Shown: in pieces, positions 1-8,040 of the stretch | How the letters are laid out: each line of letters begins with the position of its first letter | Position numbering within the stretch: position 1 is the stretch's first letter | NCBI RefSeq assembly: GCF_035989305.1 | Contig: NZ_CP108514.1 | Span: 682,001 to 746,000 of the forward strand | Length of the DNA stretch: 64,000 bases | Reading direction: 5' to 3' | DNA from: Streptomyces sp. NBC_01233 | GTDB lineage: Bacteria; Actinomycetota; Actinomycetes; Streptomycetales; Streptomycetaceae | Made by a program: the position numbers and the translations under genes | Notes under the pieces: model-generated | The model's input: only the letters and a program-made list of their open reading frames with translations | Databases searched by the model: none | What the model was told of the DNA's origin: nothing

Positions 1-239
1 CGTCGCCGCCACTTGCGGACCGTGTCCGCGGTCACCCGCAGATCCCGTGCGACCGCGACGATCGGCGGCACCTCCGGCCCGGCGCACGCCAGCACAATCC
101 CAGCACGCAGGGCCAGAGCCTGGGCCGATGTCGCCCGACGAGTCCACCGCTCCAACGCCGCCCGCTCATCAGCAGAGAGCAGCAACGGCTCCAGCTTCGG
201 GCCCCGACGAGGAACAGACGCACCAGCAGCAGAAGTCAC
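1..239 (-). CDS. IS630-type transposase, N-terminal fragment (runs off window)
   Basis: Read on the minus strand from a GTG at 239, the frame stays open to the window edge and gives an N-terminal region containing LLSADERAALERW, then a helix-turn-helix ending DLRVTADTVRKWRRR. This is the DNA-binding part of Streptomyces IS630-family transposases, which cut and paste DNA at TA targets with a DDE domain that would lie outside the window. A stop codon in frame at 260-258 limits upstream extension, so GTG 239 is the likely start. The element end should lie between 240 and about 300, but no inverted repeat partner is visible because the other end is missing. Whether the gene is intact cannot be judged. 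Confidence 0.75.
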   Translation of the reverse strand, partial: MTSAAGASVPRRGPKLEPLLLSADERAALERWTRRATSAQALALRAGIVLACAGPEVPPIVAVARDLRVTADTVRKWRR

Positions 240-386
240 ACAACAACTAACGATCAACTACTGGCGCAGGACACTAGGCGGTCGCGCGGTCCCTCACCAG
301 GCACGCGTCGTCGGCCCCGGTCCTCGACCGGGGCCGATGACGCACAGCGGCAAGGGCCTCGAGTTCCAGGACTGTTCATCCCCACG

Positions 387-417
387 TGACAGTGGTCTAT
401 ACCTTTAACACTAGGCT
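387..417 (+). promoter_or_regulatory. Putative promoter with DasR-like (dre) site upstream of the polysaccharide operon
   Basis: TGACAG at 387-392 and TAGGCT at 412-417 can act as -35 and -10 with a long (19 nt) spacer. Inside the spacer lies TGGTCTATACC (393-403), one mismatch from the TGGTCTAGACC core bound by the GlcNAc-responsive repressor DasR in Streptomyces. Binding there would block the promoter. Promoter placement and regulator are inference; the rest of 240-459 shows no gene. Confidence 0.35.
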
Positions 418-459
418 GGGTCATCTGAAACGGGCACATGAACAGCCGTGGGAGGCTTT

Positions 460-2145
460 ATGACCTTTCATCATCTTCCGCAGCCACCTTCCGACGAAGA
501 GCTCTACTGGTACTTCGGACCGCAACGCCGCTGGGTCCTGGTCGCCACCTCGCTCGCCTTCGTGTTCACGGCGGCGACCATGTTCACCTTCGCCCTGCGC
601 ACACCGGCGCTCTGGGCCTTCCTCGCCGTCCTCGGCCTCAACCTCGTGGCCCTGGCGCTCTCTTCCGTCAACAGCCTGCGCCAGCGCCGGCTCACCCGGC
701 AGTCGCACGAGGTGCTCGTCCACGCCTGGCAGCCCGCCGCCCTGCCCGGCGTCGATCTGTACCTGCCGACGTGCGGCGAGCCGCTCCCCGTCCTGGCCAA
801 CGCCTACCGTGCGGTGGCGGAAGTCGACTGGCCCGGCGAGGCGTTGACCGTCTGGATCCTGGACGACGCCGACCGGCCCGAGGTCGCCGCGCTGGCCTCC
901 TCGTACGGCTACGAGTACGTCGTGCGTCCCGACCGGGGGCACCTGAAGAAGGCCGGCAACCTCAACCACGCGCTCGCCCTGAGCGGCGCCGAGTTCATCG
1001 CGATCCTGGACGCGGACTTCGCGCCCAGGGCGGACTTCCTGCGCCATCTCGTCCCGTACCTGGCCGACCCCGCCGTCGGCATCGTGCAGAGCCCGCAGTG
1101 CTTCGACACGGACGAGTCCATGGGCTGGATCCAGCGCGCCGCCGGCTCCGCCCAGGAGTGGTTCTTCCGGTGGATCCAGCCGTCCCGGGACGCCAGCGAC
1201 GCCGCCATCTGCTGCGGTAGCAACGCCGTCTACCGGCGCAGTGCGATCGACCTGGCCGGCGGCTTCGCCCGGCTCGACCACAGCGAGGACCTCTACACCG
1301 GACTCGCCCTCCACGCGCAGGGGTTCCGCACCCTGTACGTACCGGTGCTGGTCGCCAAGGGCACCTCCCCCGACCACGTCACCGCCTTCGTCAACCAGCA
1401 GTACCGGTGGGCGATGGGCAACCTCCACCTGCTCGGCGCGCCCGTGCTGGGACGGATGCGTGCGCCCTGGCGGATGCGGCTGTGCTTCTACGAGGGGATC
1501 GTCGGTTACCTGACCACGGCGGTGAACACCTTTGCGGCGCCCCTGCCGCCGCTGGTGATGATGTTCTGGTACCCGGACCGCATCCGGCCCTGGCACGTGC
1601 TGCCGCTGCTCGCCCCGCTGTGGCTCTGGCACGTGCTGCTGCCCCGGATCAGCCGGACCCGCTGGCGTGTGGAGGTGATCCGGGCGAACGTCCTGACGAG
1701 CGTGGCCGCCGCGACGGCGTTCCTGCACACGCTGCGGGGCCGCAGCGCCGCCTGGGTCCCCACCGGCACGCGGAGCGCGGCGGCTCCGGGCGGGATGGCC
1801 CGCCGGGGGGTGGCCGTCTCACTGGTCTGGCTCGTCCTCTCCAACGGCGCGGCCGCCGCGGGACTCGCGCTGGCCGTGGCCCGCAACGGCTGGGAGCCCA
1901 ACTGGGGCCTCCTCCTCTACCTCCTGGTGCAGTGCCAGATCAACGTTCCGCTGGTCCGGGACCTGCTGGCCGAGCTGCACCCGGCGGCCGGACCGCTGCG
2001 CGCACGCGTTCGGGCCGCCCTGCGCCCCCGAGGCGGCATGCTGCCGCGCCGCTGGCCCGAGACCGTCGCCGCGTCCGCCGTCCTCCTGCTCACCGGCCTG
2101 CTGGCCTCGGGGTGGGTCGACCCGATGCTTCCCTGGCTGGGCTGA
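460..2145 (+). CDS. Membrane-bound processive glycosyltransferase, GT2 (cellulose/curdlan synthase-like)
   Basis: A 561-residue GT2 enzyme of the cellulose-synthase superfamily. It begins with two membrane helices (about residues 25-70), then a cytosolic catalytic domain with DDAD (135-138), KKAGNLN (163-169), DADFAP (184-189), a SED-type acidic motif near 275, and the processivity signature QQYRW (313-317). Several C-terminal membrane helices follow. Such enzymes polymerise UDP-sugars and thread a beta-glucan chain through the membrane. The ATG at 460 is preferred over the GTG at 448 because GGGAGG precedes it at good spacing. The next gene starts 14 nt downstream and encodes an acyltransferase-GH16 protein, so the product is probably an exported, acylated beta-glucan. 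It lacks the usual Streptomyces cslA partner glxA, and the exact sugar and linkage cannot be read from sequence. Confidence 0.85.
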   Translation: MTFHHLPQPPSDEELYWYFGPQRRWVLVATSLAFVFTAATMFTFALRTPALWAFLAVLGLNLVALALSSVNSLRQRRLTRQSHEVLVHAWQPAALPGVDLYLPTCGEPLPVLANAYRAVAEVDWPGEALTVWILDDADRPEVAALASSYGYEYVVRPDRGHLKKAGNLNHALALSGAEFIAILDADFAPRADFLRHLVPYLADPAVGIVQSPQCFDTDESMGWIQRAAGSAQEWFFRWIQPSRDASDAAICCGSNAVYRRSAIDLAGGFARLDHSEDLYTGLALHAQGFRTLYVPVLVAKGTSPDHVTAFVNQQYRWAMGNLHLLGAPVLGRMRAPWRMRLCFYEGIVGYLTTAVNTFAAPLPPLVMMFWYPDRIRPWHVLPLLAPLWLWHVLLPRISRTRWRVEVIRANVLTSVAAATAFLHTLRGRSAAWVPTGTRSAAAPGGMARRGVAVSLVWLVLSNGAAAAGLALAVARNGWEPNWGLLLYLLVQCQINVPLVRDLLAELHPAAGPLRARVRAALRPRGGMLPRRWPETVAASAVLLLTGLLASGWVDPMLPWLG

Positions 2146-2159
2146 AAGGCACCCTCACC

Positions 2160-5156
2160 ATGTCCTTCCTCCTCACGCCCGGCCGGCAGAGCCCTGCCGC
2201 GCCCCCGTCCGGATCCCGTTCCGGCGTCGAGTCCGGGCCCAGCCCGCACCGGTCCGCCTTCCGGCCCGACATCGAAGGTCTGCGCGCGGTCGCCGTCCTC
2301 TCGGTCCTCGCCTTCCACGCCGGGATCCCCTGGGCGACCGGCGGCTTCGTCGGCGTGGACGTCTTCTTCGCCATCTCCGGCTACCTGATCACGGGTCTGC
2401 TGGTCCGCGAGGCGATCACCACCGGCCGGATCCGGCTCGGCGACTTCTTCTCCCGGCGCGCCCGACGGCTGCTGCCCTCGGCCGCCGTGGTGCTCGGCGC
2501 GGTGGCGGTCGCCGGAGCCTGGCTGACCGTACCGCTGCGCCGCACCGACGTGGAGCACGACGTCGTCGCGGCGGCGCTGTCCGTCGCCAACTGGCGGTTC
2601 GTGTCGCAGCAGACCGACTACCTCGCCGCCCGGCACGACCAGAGCCCGCTGCTCCACTTCTGGTCCCTCGCCGTCGAGGAGCAGTTCTACCTGTTCTGGG
2701 CCCCGCTGCTGGCGGTGCTCGTGCTCTGCACGGCCCGGGCGGTACGCCGGGGCCGGGCCGTCCGCCACGTCGTGGTGCTGGTCGCCGCGCCGCTGACCCT
2801 CGCGTCGTTCGCCCTGGCCCTGCACTGGACGCGGCACTCCGTGTCCCTCGCCTACCTCGGAACGCCCTCGCGCGTCTGGCAGTTCGGCGTCGGCGCCCTG
2901 CTCGCCCTGCTGCCCTGGCACCTGATGCGCGGGCCGAGACCGCTGCGGCTGCTGTGCGGCTGGGCCGGGGCCGCCGCGATCGGCTGGTGCGTCGTGTCGT
3001 ACGACGCCGCGACCCCCTACCCCGGTTTTGCGGCGCTCGTGCCGACGCTGGCCACCGCCGCCGTGATCCTCGCCGCGGTACCCGGCCGGGGCGAGCGGAA
3101 CGCCCCGGGCACCTACGAGATCGGGCGGTTGCTGGCGGGGCGGGCCCCCCGGGCCGTCGGGCGGCTCTCGTACAACCTGTACCTGTGGCACTGGCCGGTC
3201 CTCGTGCTCGCCGAGGCCCGGACCGGCCCGCTCGGCTGGCCCGCGAAGACCGCGCTGACGCTGGCCGCCGTGCTGCCCGCGCTCGCCACTGCGCGCTGGG
3301 TCGAGCAGCCGTTGCGCCGCAGCCGTACGGTCTCCGAACTCCCCCGCCGCGGACTGTCGGTGGGCGTCACAGCCATCGTGCTGCCGGTCGTCCTCGCACT
3401 GGTGGCGGGCACCACGACCCTGCACCTGCTCGGCCCGGCCACCCCGGTCGACCCGAAGGGGCTGCCCCCGGGCGCCGCCTCGGGCCCCACCCTGCTCGCC
3501 CGGACCTCCGGCACCCCGCTCACGGACGGCCCGGTGGTGCCGAGCCCGCTCCAGGCGCGCGCGGACTTCCCGCCGGACGGGGCCTGCGAGGTCGCCCCGG
3601 CCGAAACCCGCAGTCCGGACTGCCTGTTCGGCGCCGTGGACAGCCCGGACCGGATCGTGCTGCTCGGCGATTCGCACGCCGGGCAGTGGCTCTCCCCGAT
3701 GCTGGCGCTGGCCGCCGGACGGGGCTGGGCGCTGCAGGAACTGGTGAAGCAGGGCTGCCCGCTGCCGGAGCTGGCGGTGGACAGCCCCCAGCTCGGCCGC
3801 GCCTACCGGGAGTGCGACACCTGGCGGGCGGACACGCTGGAGAGGCTGAGGCAGCAGCCGAAGCCCCGGCTCATCGTGATCGCCTCCCTCAACCGCTACA
3901 CCGCGGACCCGAAGCTCCTGGCCGAGGGCTGGGAGAAGACGCTGCGGCAGCTCAGCGCGCTGGGCGCGCCGATCGTCTACGTCGAGGACACCCCCGTACC
4001 CGGTACGGACGTCCCGGCGTGCGTCTCCGGCAGCCCCGAGTCCGCCGGCGCCTGCGCGTTCAGCCGGAAGGACGCCCTGCCGCCCGATCCGCTGGCCGGA
4101 CGGATCTCCTCCGGCGCACTGCAGGGCGTACGGAGCGTCAGCGTGAACCCGGTCCTGTGTCCGGGCGACGGGCCGACCTGCCCGGCCGTGCTCGACCGGA
4201 TCCTGCTCTACCGGGACGACGCCCACCTGACCAACGTGGCGGCCGTCGTCCTGACCAACCGGCTGGAGCGGCTGCTCACGGAGGCCGGGGCGCTGCCCGC
4301 TCCGGCCGCGTCCGCGACGCCGCCGCCCGGCGCGAACGGGTGGAAGCAGCTGCTGCGGGACGACTTCGACGGCCCGGCGGGCAGTCCCCCGTCGGCCGCC
4401 CACTGGATCCACGACCTCGGCACCTGCTATCCGGGCTGCCCGGCGCCGCAGTGGGGCACCGGCGAGATCGAAACGATGACGGACTCGACCGACAACGTGC
4501 GCCTCGACGGGAAGGGTGCGCTGGAGATCGTCCCGACCCGCAAGGACGGGCAGTGGAGTTCGGGGCGCATCGAGACGCGGCGCTCCGACTTCGCGCCTCC
4601 GCCCGGCGGGATCCTGCGGATCGAGGCGTCGATCGCCCTGCCGGAGGTGACCGGCGCGAAGGCGGCGGGCTACTGGCCGGCGTTCTGGACCCTGGGGGCA
4701 CCGCTGCGCGACGGGTTCACGGGGTGGCCGGGGGTCGAAGAGCTCGACGTCATGGAGTCCGTCAACGGGCGGGACACCGTCTTCGCCGCGATGCACTGCG
4801 GTGTCCTCGAAGGCGGCCCGTGCGAGGAGCCGGTGGGCCTGACCTCCGGTCGGCAGCCCTGCTCCGGCTGCCGGACGGCGTTCCACTCGTACGCCGTCGA
4901 GGTCGACCTCGCTCCCGGCGCGGAGGAGGTGCGCTGGTACCTGGACGGCCGTGTGTACCACCGGGTGACGGCCGGCCGGATGGACGCCGGGACGTGGCAG
5001 CGGGCCGTGGACCACGGGCTGTTCCTGATCCTCAACGTGGCCGTCGGAGGCAAGCTCCCGCTCGCCGACGGCGCGACCGTCGGCCCCGCCACCGAACCGG
5101 GCCATCCGATGCGGGTCGACCACGTCACCGTGTCGGCCCGGGAGAGGGGCGCATAG
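2160..5156 (+). CDS. Trimodular acyltransferase-3 / SGNH / GH16 glucanase fusion
   Basis: A 998-residue membrane protein with three modules. Residues about 35-410 are an OafA/YrhL-type acyltransferase 3 domain, starting RPDIEGLRAVAVLSVLAFHA and followed by about ten helices, which passes acyl groups across the membrane. Residues about 450-705 form an extracytoplasmic SGNH domain with GDSH (503-506) and DDAHLTN (686-692), the usual partner that attaches acetyl groups to sugar. Residues about 725-998 are a GH16 beta-glucanase domain with the catalytic signature ELDVME (861-866, both Glu present). AT3-SGNH fusions are well known; the added GH16 module is unusual. Placed 14 nt after a GT2 synthase, it suggests one protein that O-acylates and trims the nascent glucan outside the cell. 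Start ATG 2160 follows AAGG with a 10-nt gap. Confidence 0.85.
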   Translation: MSFLLTPGRQSPAAPPSGSRSGVESGPSPHRSAFRPDIEGLRAVAVLSVLAFHAGIPWATGGFVGVDVFFAISGYLITGLLVREAITTGRIRLGDFFSRRARRLLPSAAVVLGAVAVAGAWLTVPLRRTDVEHDVVAAALSVANWRFVSQQTDYLAARHDQSPLLHFWSLAVEEQFYLFWAPLLAVLVLCTARAVRRGRAVRHVVVLVAAPLTLASFALALHWTRHSVSLAYLGTPSRVWQFGVGALLALLPWHLMRGPRPLRLLCGWAGAAAIGWCVVSYDAATPYPGFAALVPTLATAAVILAAVPGRGERNAPGTYEIGRLLAGRAPRAVGRLSYNLYLWHWPVLVLAEARTGPLGWPAKTALTLAAVLPALATARWVEQPLRRSRTVSELPRRGLSVGVTAIVLPVVLALVAGTTTLHLLGPATPVDPKGLPPGAASGPTLLARTSGTPLTDGPVVPSPLQARADFPPDGACEVAPAETRSPDCLFGAVDSPDRIVLLGDSHAGQWLSPMLALAAGRGWALQELVKQGCPLPELAVDSPQLGRAYRECDTWRADTLERLRQQPKPRLIVIASLNRYTADPKLLAEGWEKTLRQLSALGAPIVYVEDTPVPGTDVPACVSGSPESAGACAFSRKDALPPDPLAGRISSGALQGVRSVSVNPVLCPGDGPTCPAVLDRILLYRDDAHLTNVAAVVLTNRLERLLTEAGALPAPAASATPPPGANGWKQLLRDDFDGPAGSPPSAAHWIHDLGTCYPGCPAPQWGTGEIETMTDSTDNVRLDGKGALEIVPTRKDGQWSSGRIETRRSDFAPPPGGILRIEASIALPEVTGAKAAGYWPAFWTLGAPLRDGFTGWPGVEELDVMESVNGRDTVFAAMHCGVLEGGPCEEPVGLTSGRQPCSGCRTAFHSYAVEVDLAPGAEEVRWYLDGRVYHRVTAGRMDAGTWQRAVDHGLFLILNVAVGGKLPLADGATVGPATEPGHPMRVDHVTVSARERGA

Positions 5157-5191
5157 GCCGTCTGTTCCGGCTTCCGGCTTCCGGGCGAATG

Positions 5192-5228
5192 CCGGCGCCC
5201 CGCTCGCGGTTCGCGGGCGGGGCGCCGG
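5192..5228. terminator. Bidirectional hairpin terminator
   Basis: Arms 5192-5208 and 5212-5228 pair over 17 bp with one mismatch and a 3-nt loop. It lies between the ends of the convergent acyltransferase-GH16 and SSI-type genes and probably serves both. No T-tract, as usual in actinomycetes. Confidence 0.8.
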
Positions 5229-5252
5229 GCGCGGGGGCGTGCCGGCGGAGGG

Positions 5253-5714
5253 TCAGAACGCGAAGACGGCGTTGCCGTTCAGGGTCGCGGACATCACGCA
5301 GCTGTTGGAGAAGGTGTGCTTCCAGGCGACGCGGCTGCCCTTCCACACGCCATCGGCCGTGACGGTGACCGGGGCGTAGTGCATCGGGCACGCCCGGTCC
5401 GGGTCCGGGGACGCCAGCAGGCGGTCGAGTGCGCCGTCGGTGGAGTTCAGGGCCGCGCAGGCCGAGCCGGGGTCGGGGTGGGTGCCCGAGGCGGTCGGCG
5501 CACAGCTGAGGGTGGATGCCCGGACGACGGTCGACGCGTCGTCGTCGCCCTGCGCGACGGTGAACACCATCGCGGACGGGGCGTACAGGCCGGCGGGCTG
5601 GGCCGCCGCGCTTCCGGTGGCTCCGATCAGGCTGAGGACTGCAGCGGCGGAGGCAGCTGCGATGCGGTGACGCACGACAAGACTCGCTTTCGATTCAAAG
5701 GTTGAACGCGACAT
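5253..5714 (-). CDS. Secreted subtilisin-inhibitor-like (SSI family) protease inhibitor
   Basis: A 153-residue precursor: a basic N-terminus, a hydrophobic signal segment (about 18-40) ending near SAAAQPA, then an SSI-fold domain starting LYAPSAMVFTV and ending NAVFAF, the classic Streptomyces subtilisin-inhibitor ends. All four conserved cysteines are present (LSCAP, SACAAL, RACPM, NSCVM), consistent with two disulfides, and the reactive-site loop CPM-HY places Met at P1, as in the original SSI. Secreted SSI proteins block subtilisin-like and sometimes transglutaminase-activating proteases. Start ATG 5714 follows GAAAG; a GTG further in (at VRHRIAA) is an alternative that would shorten the n-region. 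It faces a divergent secreted lamin-tail protein across a 466-bp gap. Confidence 0.9.
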   Translation of the reverse strand: MSRSTFESKASLVVRHRIAAASAAAVLSLIGATGSAAAQPAGLYAPSAMVFTVAQGDDDASTVVRASTLSCAPTASGTHPDPGSACAALNSTDGALDRLLASPDPDRACPMHYAPVTVTADGVWKGSRVAWKHTFSNSCVMSATLNGNAVFAF

Positions 5715-6180
5715 ATTCTTTCGATCGCGTCCTTGCAAGCCCAGACTGTCCGACATGGAGACGCGTCGCACATCCATGGCCGATTTACGGACAGAGCGTG
5801 TACATATGCGCGACCGAATGGTCGTTCGGGCAGCTCGGAGGGGGCACACCCGCGCCGTAGCGGGACGCGACCGCGAGCGACACACACCGTGACGTGCACC
5901 CTTGAGCCCACTGACCTGCTGTCGGCCGTGCACGGTTCACCGAACGGCCACTCACCTTGACCGGATACATGCGCTCATCGCCGGCGCGGAGTCCGGGCCG
6001 GCGTCGATTACACGGGAGAGTTACAGATATATCCGAATTGGGCAACACGAGCCTTAATTGTGGCGATTCATGGTGGATGGAGGCCAAAGTGTGGCTCCTC
6101 GGCAGGACGCCGGGAACCGCACGGAGCCCGACCGGCTCGAACGGCGCCGGTCCGGGCTGACTGTTGAAGGGGTCAGCTTC
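5715..6180. other. Divergent intergenic region between two secreted-protein genes
   Basis: No convincing gene. It must carry promoters for both flanking genes. A small inverted repeat CGACC-GAAT-GGTCG lies at about 5811-5824 and an AT-richer patch at about 6015-6065; neither can be assigned to a regulator. Confidence 0.5.
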
Positions 6181-6663
6181 ATGTCTGCTTCTCTCGCCAC
6201 CCGCCGCGCCCTCTCCGCGGCCCTGGCCGCCGTCGCCCTGGTCGGCGCCGCTGCCCTGCCGGCCACCGCCGACGACCACCGACGCGACCGGAACTCGCAT
6301 TCCTCCCTCGTCATCGGCGACGTCCAGTACGACAGCCCGGCCCGCAACGACCGCTCCAACCGCGCGCTGAACAGGGAATGGGTCGAGGTCAAGAACACCG
6401 GCCGCCGCAGCGTCGACCTGCGCGGCTTCACCCTCACCGACAAGCAGGGCAACCGCTACCGCTTCGCCAACCTCCGCCTGGACGGCCGCTCCAGCGTCAA
6501 GGTCCACACCGGGCAGGGCCGCGACACCCACCGCGACGTCTACCAGGACCGCCGCCACCAGATCTGGAACGAGCGCGACACCGCCACCCTCCGCGACAAC
6601 CGCGGCAACGTCGTCGACACCGAGTCCTGGGGCCGCGGCGGCCACCACCAGCCCCGCCGCTGA
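6181..6663 (+). CDS. Secreted lamin-tail (LTD) domain protein
   Basis: A 160-residue protein with a clear signal peptide (residues 1-30, ending LPATADD) and an LTD domain from about 42: SLVIGDVQYDS, NREWVEVKNTG, VDLRGFTLTDKQGN, then NERDTATLRDNRGNVVDTESW. This Ig-like fold is common in secreted bacterial proteins and surface nucleases, where it seems to act as a binding module; no catalytic domain is attached here. ATG 6181 is preferred over in-frame upstream starts because GAAGGGG precedes it and the signal peptide begins right after it. The product is probably extracellular, with unknown partner. The C-terminus is rich in His, Gly and Arg. Confidence 0.8.
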   Translation: MSASLATRRALSAALAAVALVGAAALPATADDHRRDRNSHSSLVIGDVQYDSPARNDRSNRALNREWVEVKNTGRRSVDLRGFTLTDKQGNRYRFANLRLDGRSSVKVHTGQGRDTHRDVYQDRRHQIWNERDTATLRDNRGNVVDTESWGRGGHHQPRR

Positions 6664-6734
6664 CCCCCAACGGCAGCCGCACCACCCACAACGGGACCGG
6701 GACCGGGGCCGGTGAACCGCCGCCGTACGGGAAC

Positions 6735-6766
6735 GGCGTGCCACGGCAACCTCGCCGCGGCACGCC
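6735..6766. terminator. Bidirectional terminator between convergent genes
   Basis: GGCGTGCCACGGC (6735-6747) pairs with 6754-6766 at 12 of 13 positions around the loop AACCTC. It sits between the ends of the lamin-tail and old-yellow-enzyme genes. Confidence 0.8.
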
Positions 6767-6796
6767 GCACCCATGTCCCACCGCGTGCCGAAACCG

Positions 6797-7861
6797 CTAG
6801 CGGGCCGGGTAGTCCGTGTAGCCGCGGGCGTCGCCCCCGAAGAAGGTGGCCGGGTCCGGGGTGTTGTACGGACCTTCGGTGCGCAGGCGGTCCGGCAGGT
6901 CGGGGTTGGCCAGGAAGAGGGCGCCGAACGCGAGGAGATCGGCGGTGCCGTCCTCGATCAGCCCGAGGGCCCGGTGGTCGGTGGGGCCCTCGGTCGCCGG
7001 GTTCAGCACGAGCAGCCCGGAGAACTGCTTGCGCAGGGCGAGGGTGGTCTCACGGGTCTCGGGGGTGGGCTCCAGCACGTGCAGGTAGGCCAGCCCGAGC
7101 CCGTCGATCTCCTTGACCAGCGCCTCGTAGGCGGGCTGCGGGTCGGGCTCGGAGATGTCGTTGTACGTGTTCCCGGGCGAGATGCGCAGCGCAGTGCGCT
7201 CGGCGCCGATCGCGGCGGCGACCGCCTTGACCACCTCCACCGCGAAGCGGATCCGGTACTCGACCGGGCCGCCCCACTCGTCGGTGCGCAGGTTCGAACC
7301 GGGGGCCAGGAACTGGTGGATCAGATAGCCGTTGGCCCCGTGCAGTTCCACCCCGTCGAAGCCGGCCTCCACCGCGTTGCGGGCTGCCTCTGCGAAGGCG
7401 GCGACGGTCGCCCGTACCTCGGCTCCGGTCAGCTCGTGCGGGGTCACGAAGTCCTTCATGCCTTCGCCGGTGAACAGCTGCCCCTGGGCGGCGACCGCCG
7501 ACGGGGCCACCGGGACGAGGCCGTCGGGCAGCAGCGACGGGTGGCCGATCCGGCCGGAGTGCATCAGCTGGGCGAAGATCCGGCCGCCGGCCGCGTGCAC
7601 GGAGTCGGTGACCTCACGCCAGGCCGCGACCTGCTCGGCGCTGTGCAGGCCGGGAGTGAAGGGGTAGCCCTGGCCGACGACGGAGGGCTGGATCCCCTCG
7701 CTGATGATCAGACCGGCCGAGGCGCGCTGCGTGTAGTACTCGGCGACGAGGGCGGTCGCGACACCTCCCTCACCTGCACGACTGCGGGTCATCGGCGCCA
7801 GGGCGATGCGGTTGGAGAGGGTGGAGCCGGCGATGCGAACCGGTTCGAAAGCGCTGGCCAT
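6797..7861 (-). CDS. Old yellow enzyme family NADH:flavin oxidoreductase (alkene reductase)
   Basis: A 354-residue FMN-dependent ene-reductase filling one TIM barrel, the usual length for the family. Visible landmarks are APMTRSR (Thr25 near the flavin), QLMHSGRIGHP, the substrate-binding pair His174/Asn177 in HGANGYLIHQFL, SNLRTDEWGG, and FGALFLANPDLPDRL near the phosphate site. Family members reduce activated C=C bonds of enones, nitro compounds or maleimides with NAD(P)H in the cytosol, often as detoxification. ATG 7861 has GTGAGG upstream. The divergent MarR gene and two palindromes in the shared promoter imply repression lifted by an electrophile or small ligand, by analogy with other MarR-controlled ene-reductases. 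The physiological substrate is unknown. Confidence 0.92.
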   Translation of the reverse strand: MASAFEPVRIAGSTLSNRIALAPMTRSRAGEGGVATALVAEYYTQRASAGLIISEGIQPSVVGQGYPFTPGLHSAEQVAAWREVTDSVHAAGGRIFAQLMHSGRIGHPSLLPDGLVPVAPSAVAAQGQLFTGEGMKDFVTPHELTGAEVRATVAAFAEAARNAVEAGFDGVELHGANGYLIHQFLAPGSNLRTDEWGGPVEYRIRFAVEVVKAVAAAIGAERTALRISPGNTYNDISEPDPQPAYEALVKEIDGLGLAYLHVLEPTPETRETTLALRKQFSGLLVLNPATEGPTDHRALGLIEDGTADLLAFGALFLANPDLPDRLRTEGPYNTPDPATFFGGDARGYTDYPAR

Positions 7862-7880
7862 ATTCGCCTCACAGAGATAA

Positions 7881-7938
7881 TTGGTCGGCCAAGCATTGGT
7901 TACGAGATGCAGCGTACCCCATTACTTGGCCGGCCAAG
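7881..7938. promoter_or_regulatory. Two palindromic operator candidates between ene-reductase and MarR genes
   Basis: A perfect 14-bp palindrome CTTGGCCGGCCAAG (7925-7938) and a near-perfect 12-bp one TTGGTCGGCCAA (7881-7892) share the core TTGGNCGGCCAA. Their centres are 45 bp apart, about four helical turns. The 7881 site lies just upstream of the reductase start. The best candidate ligand is the adjacent MarR protein. Confidence 0.65.
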
Positions 7939-8040
7939 GTAAAATCTGGAGGGCGGGTAGGATCCGTGGACGGACGACGCAGGTCAAGGCGTGGTCCGCC
8001 GACCGGACCCTGCCGCACCCGCCCCAGGAGGAGCGCCCCC

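Noticed and set aside
421..1728. Minus-strand open frame of 435 codons over the GT2 gene
   Set aside because: Antisense shadow; no domain, and the opposite strand has clear GT2 motifs and a ribosome site.
1917..5123. Very long minus-strand open frame (over 1000 codons) opposite the acyltransferase-GH16 gene
   Set aside because: It is antisense to two well-supported genes; its translation is low-complexity Arg/Gly/Pro-rich, as expected of shadow frames in high-GC DNA.
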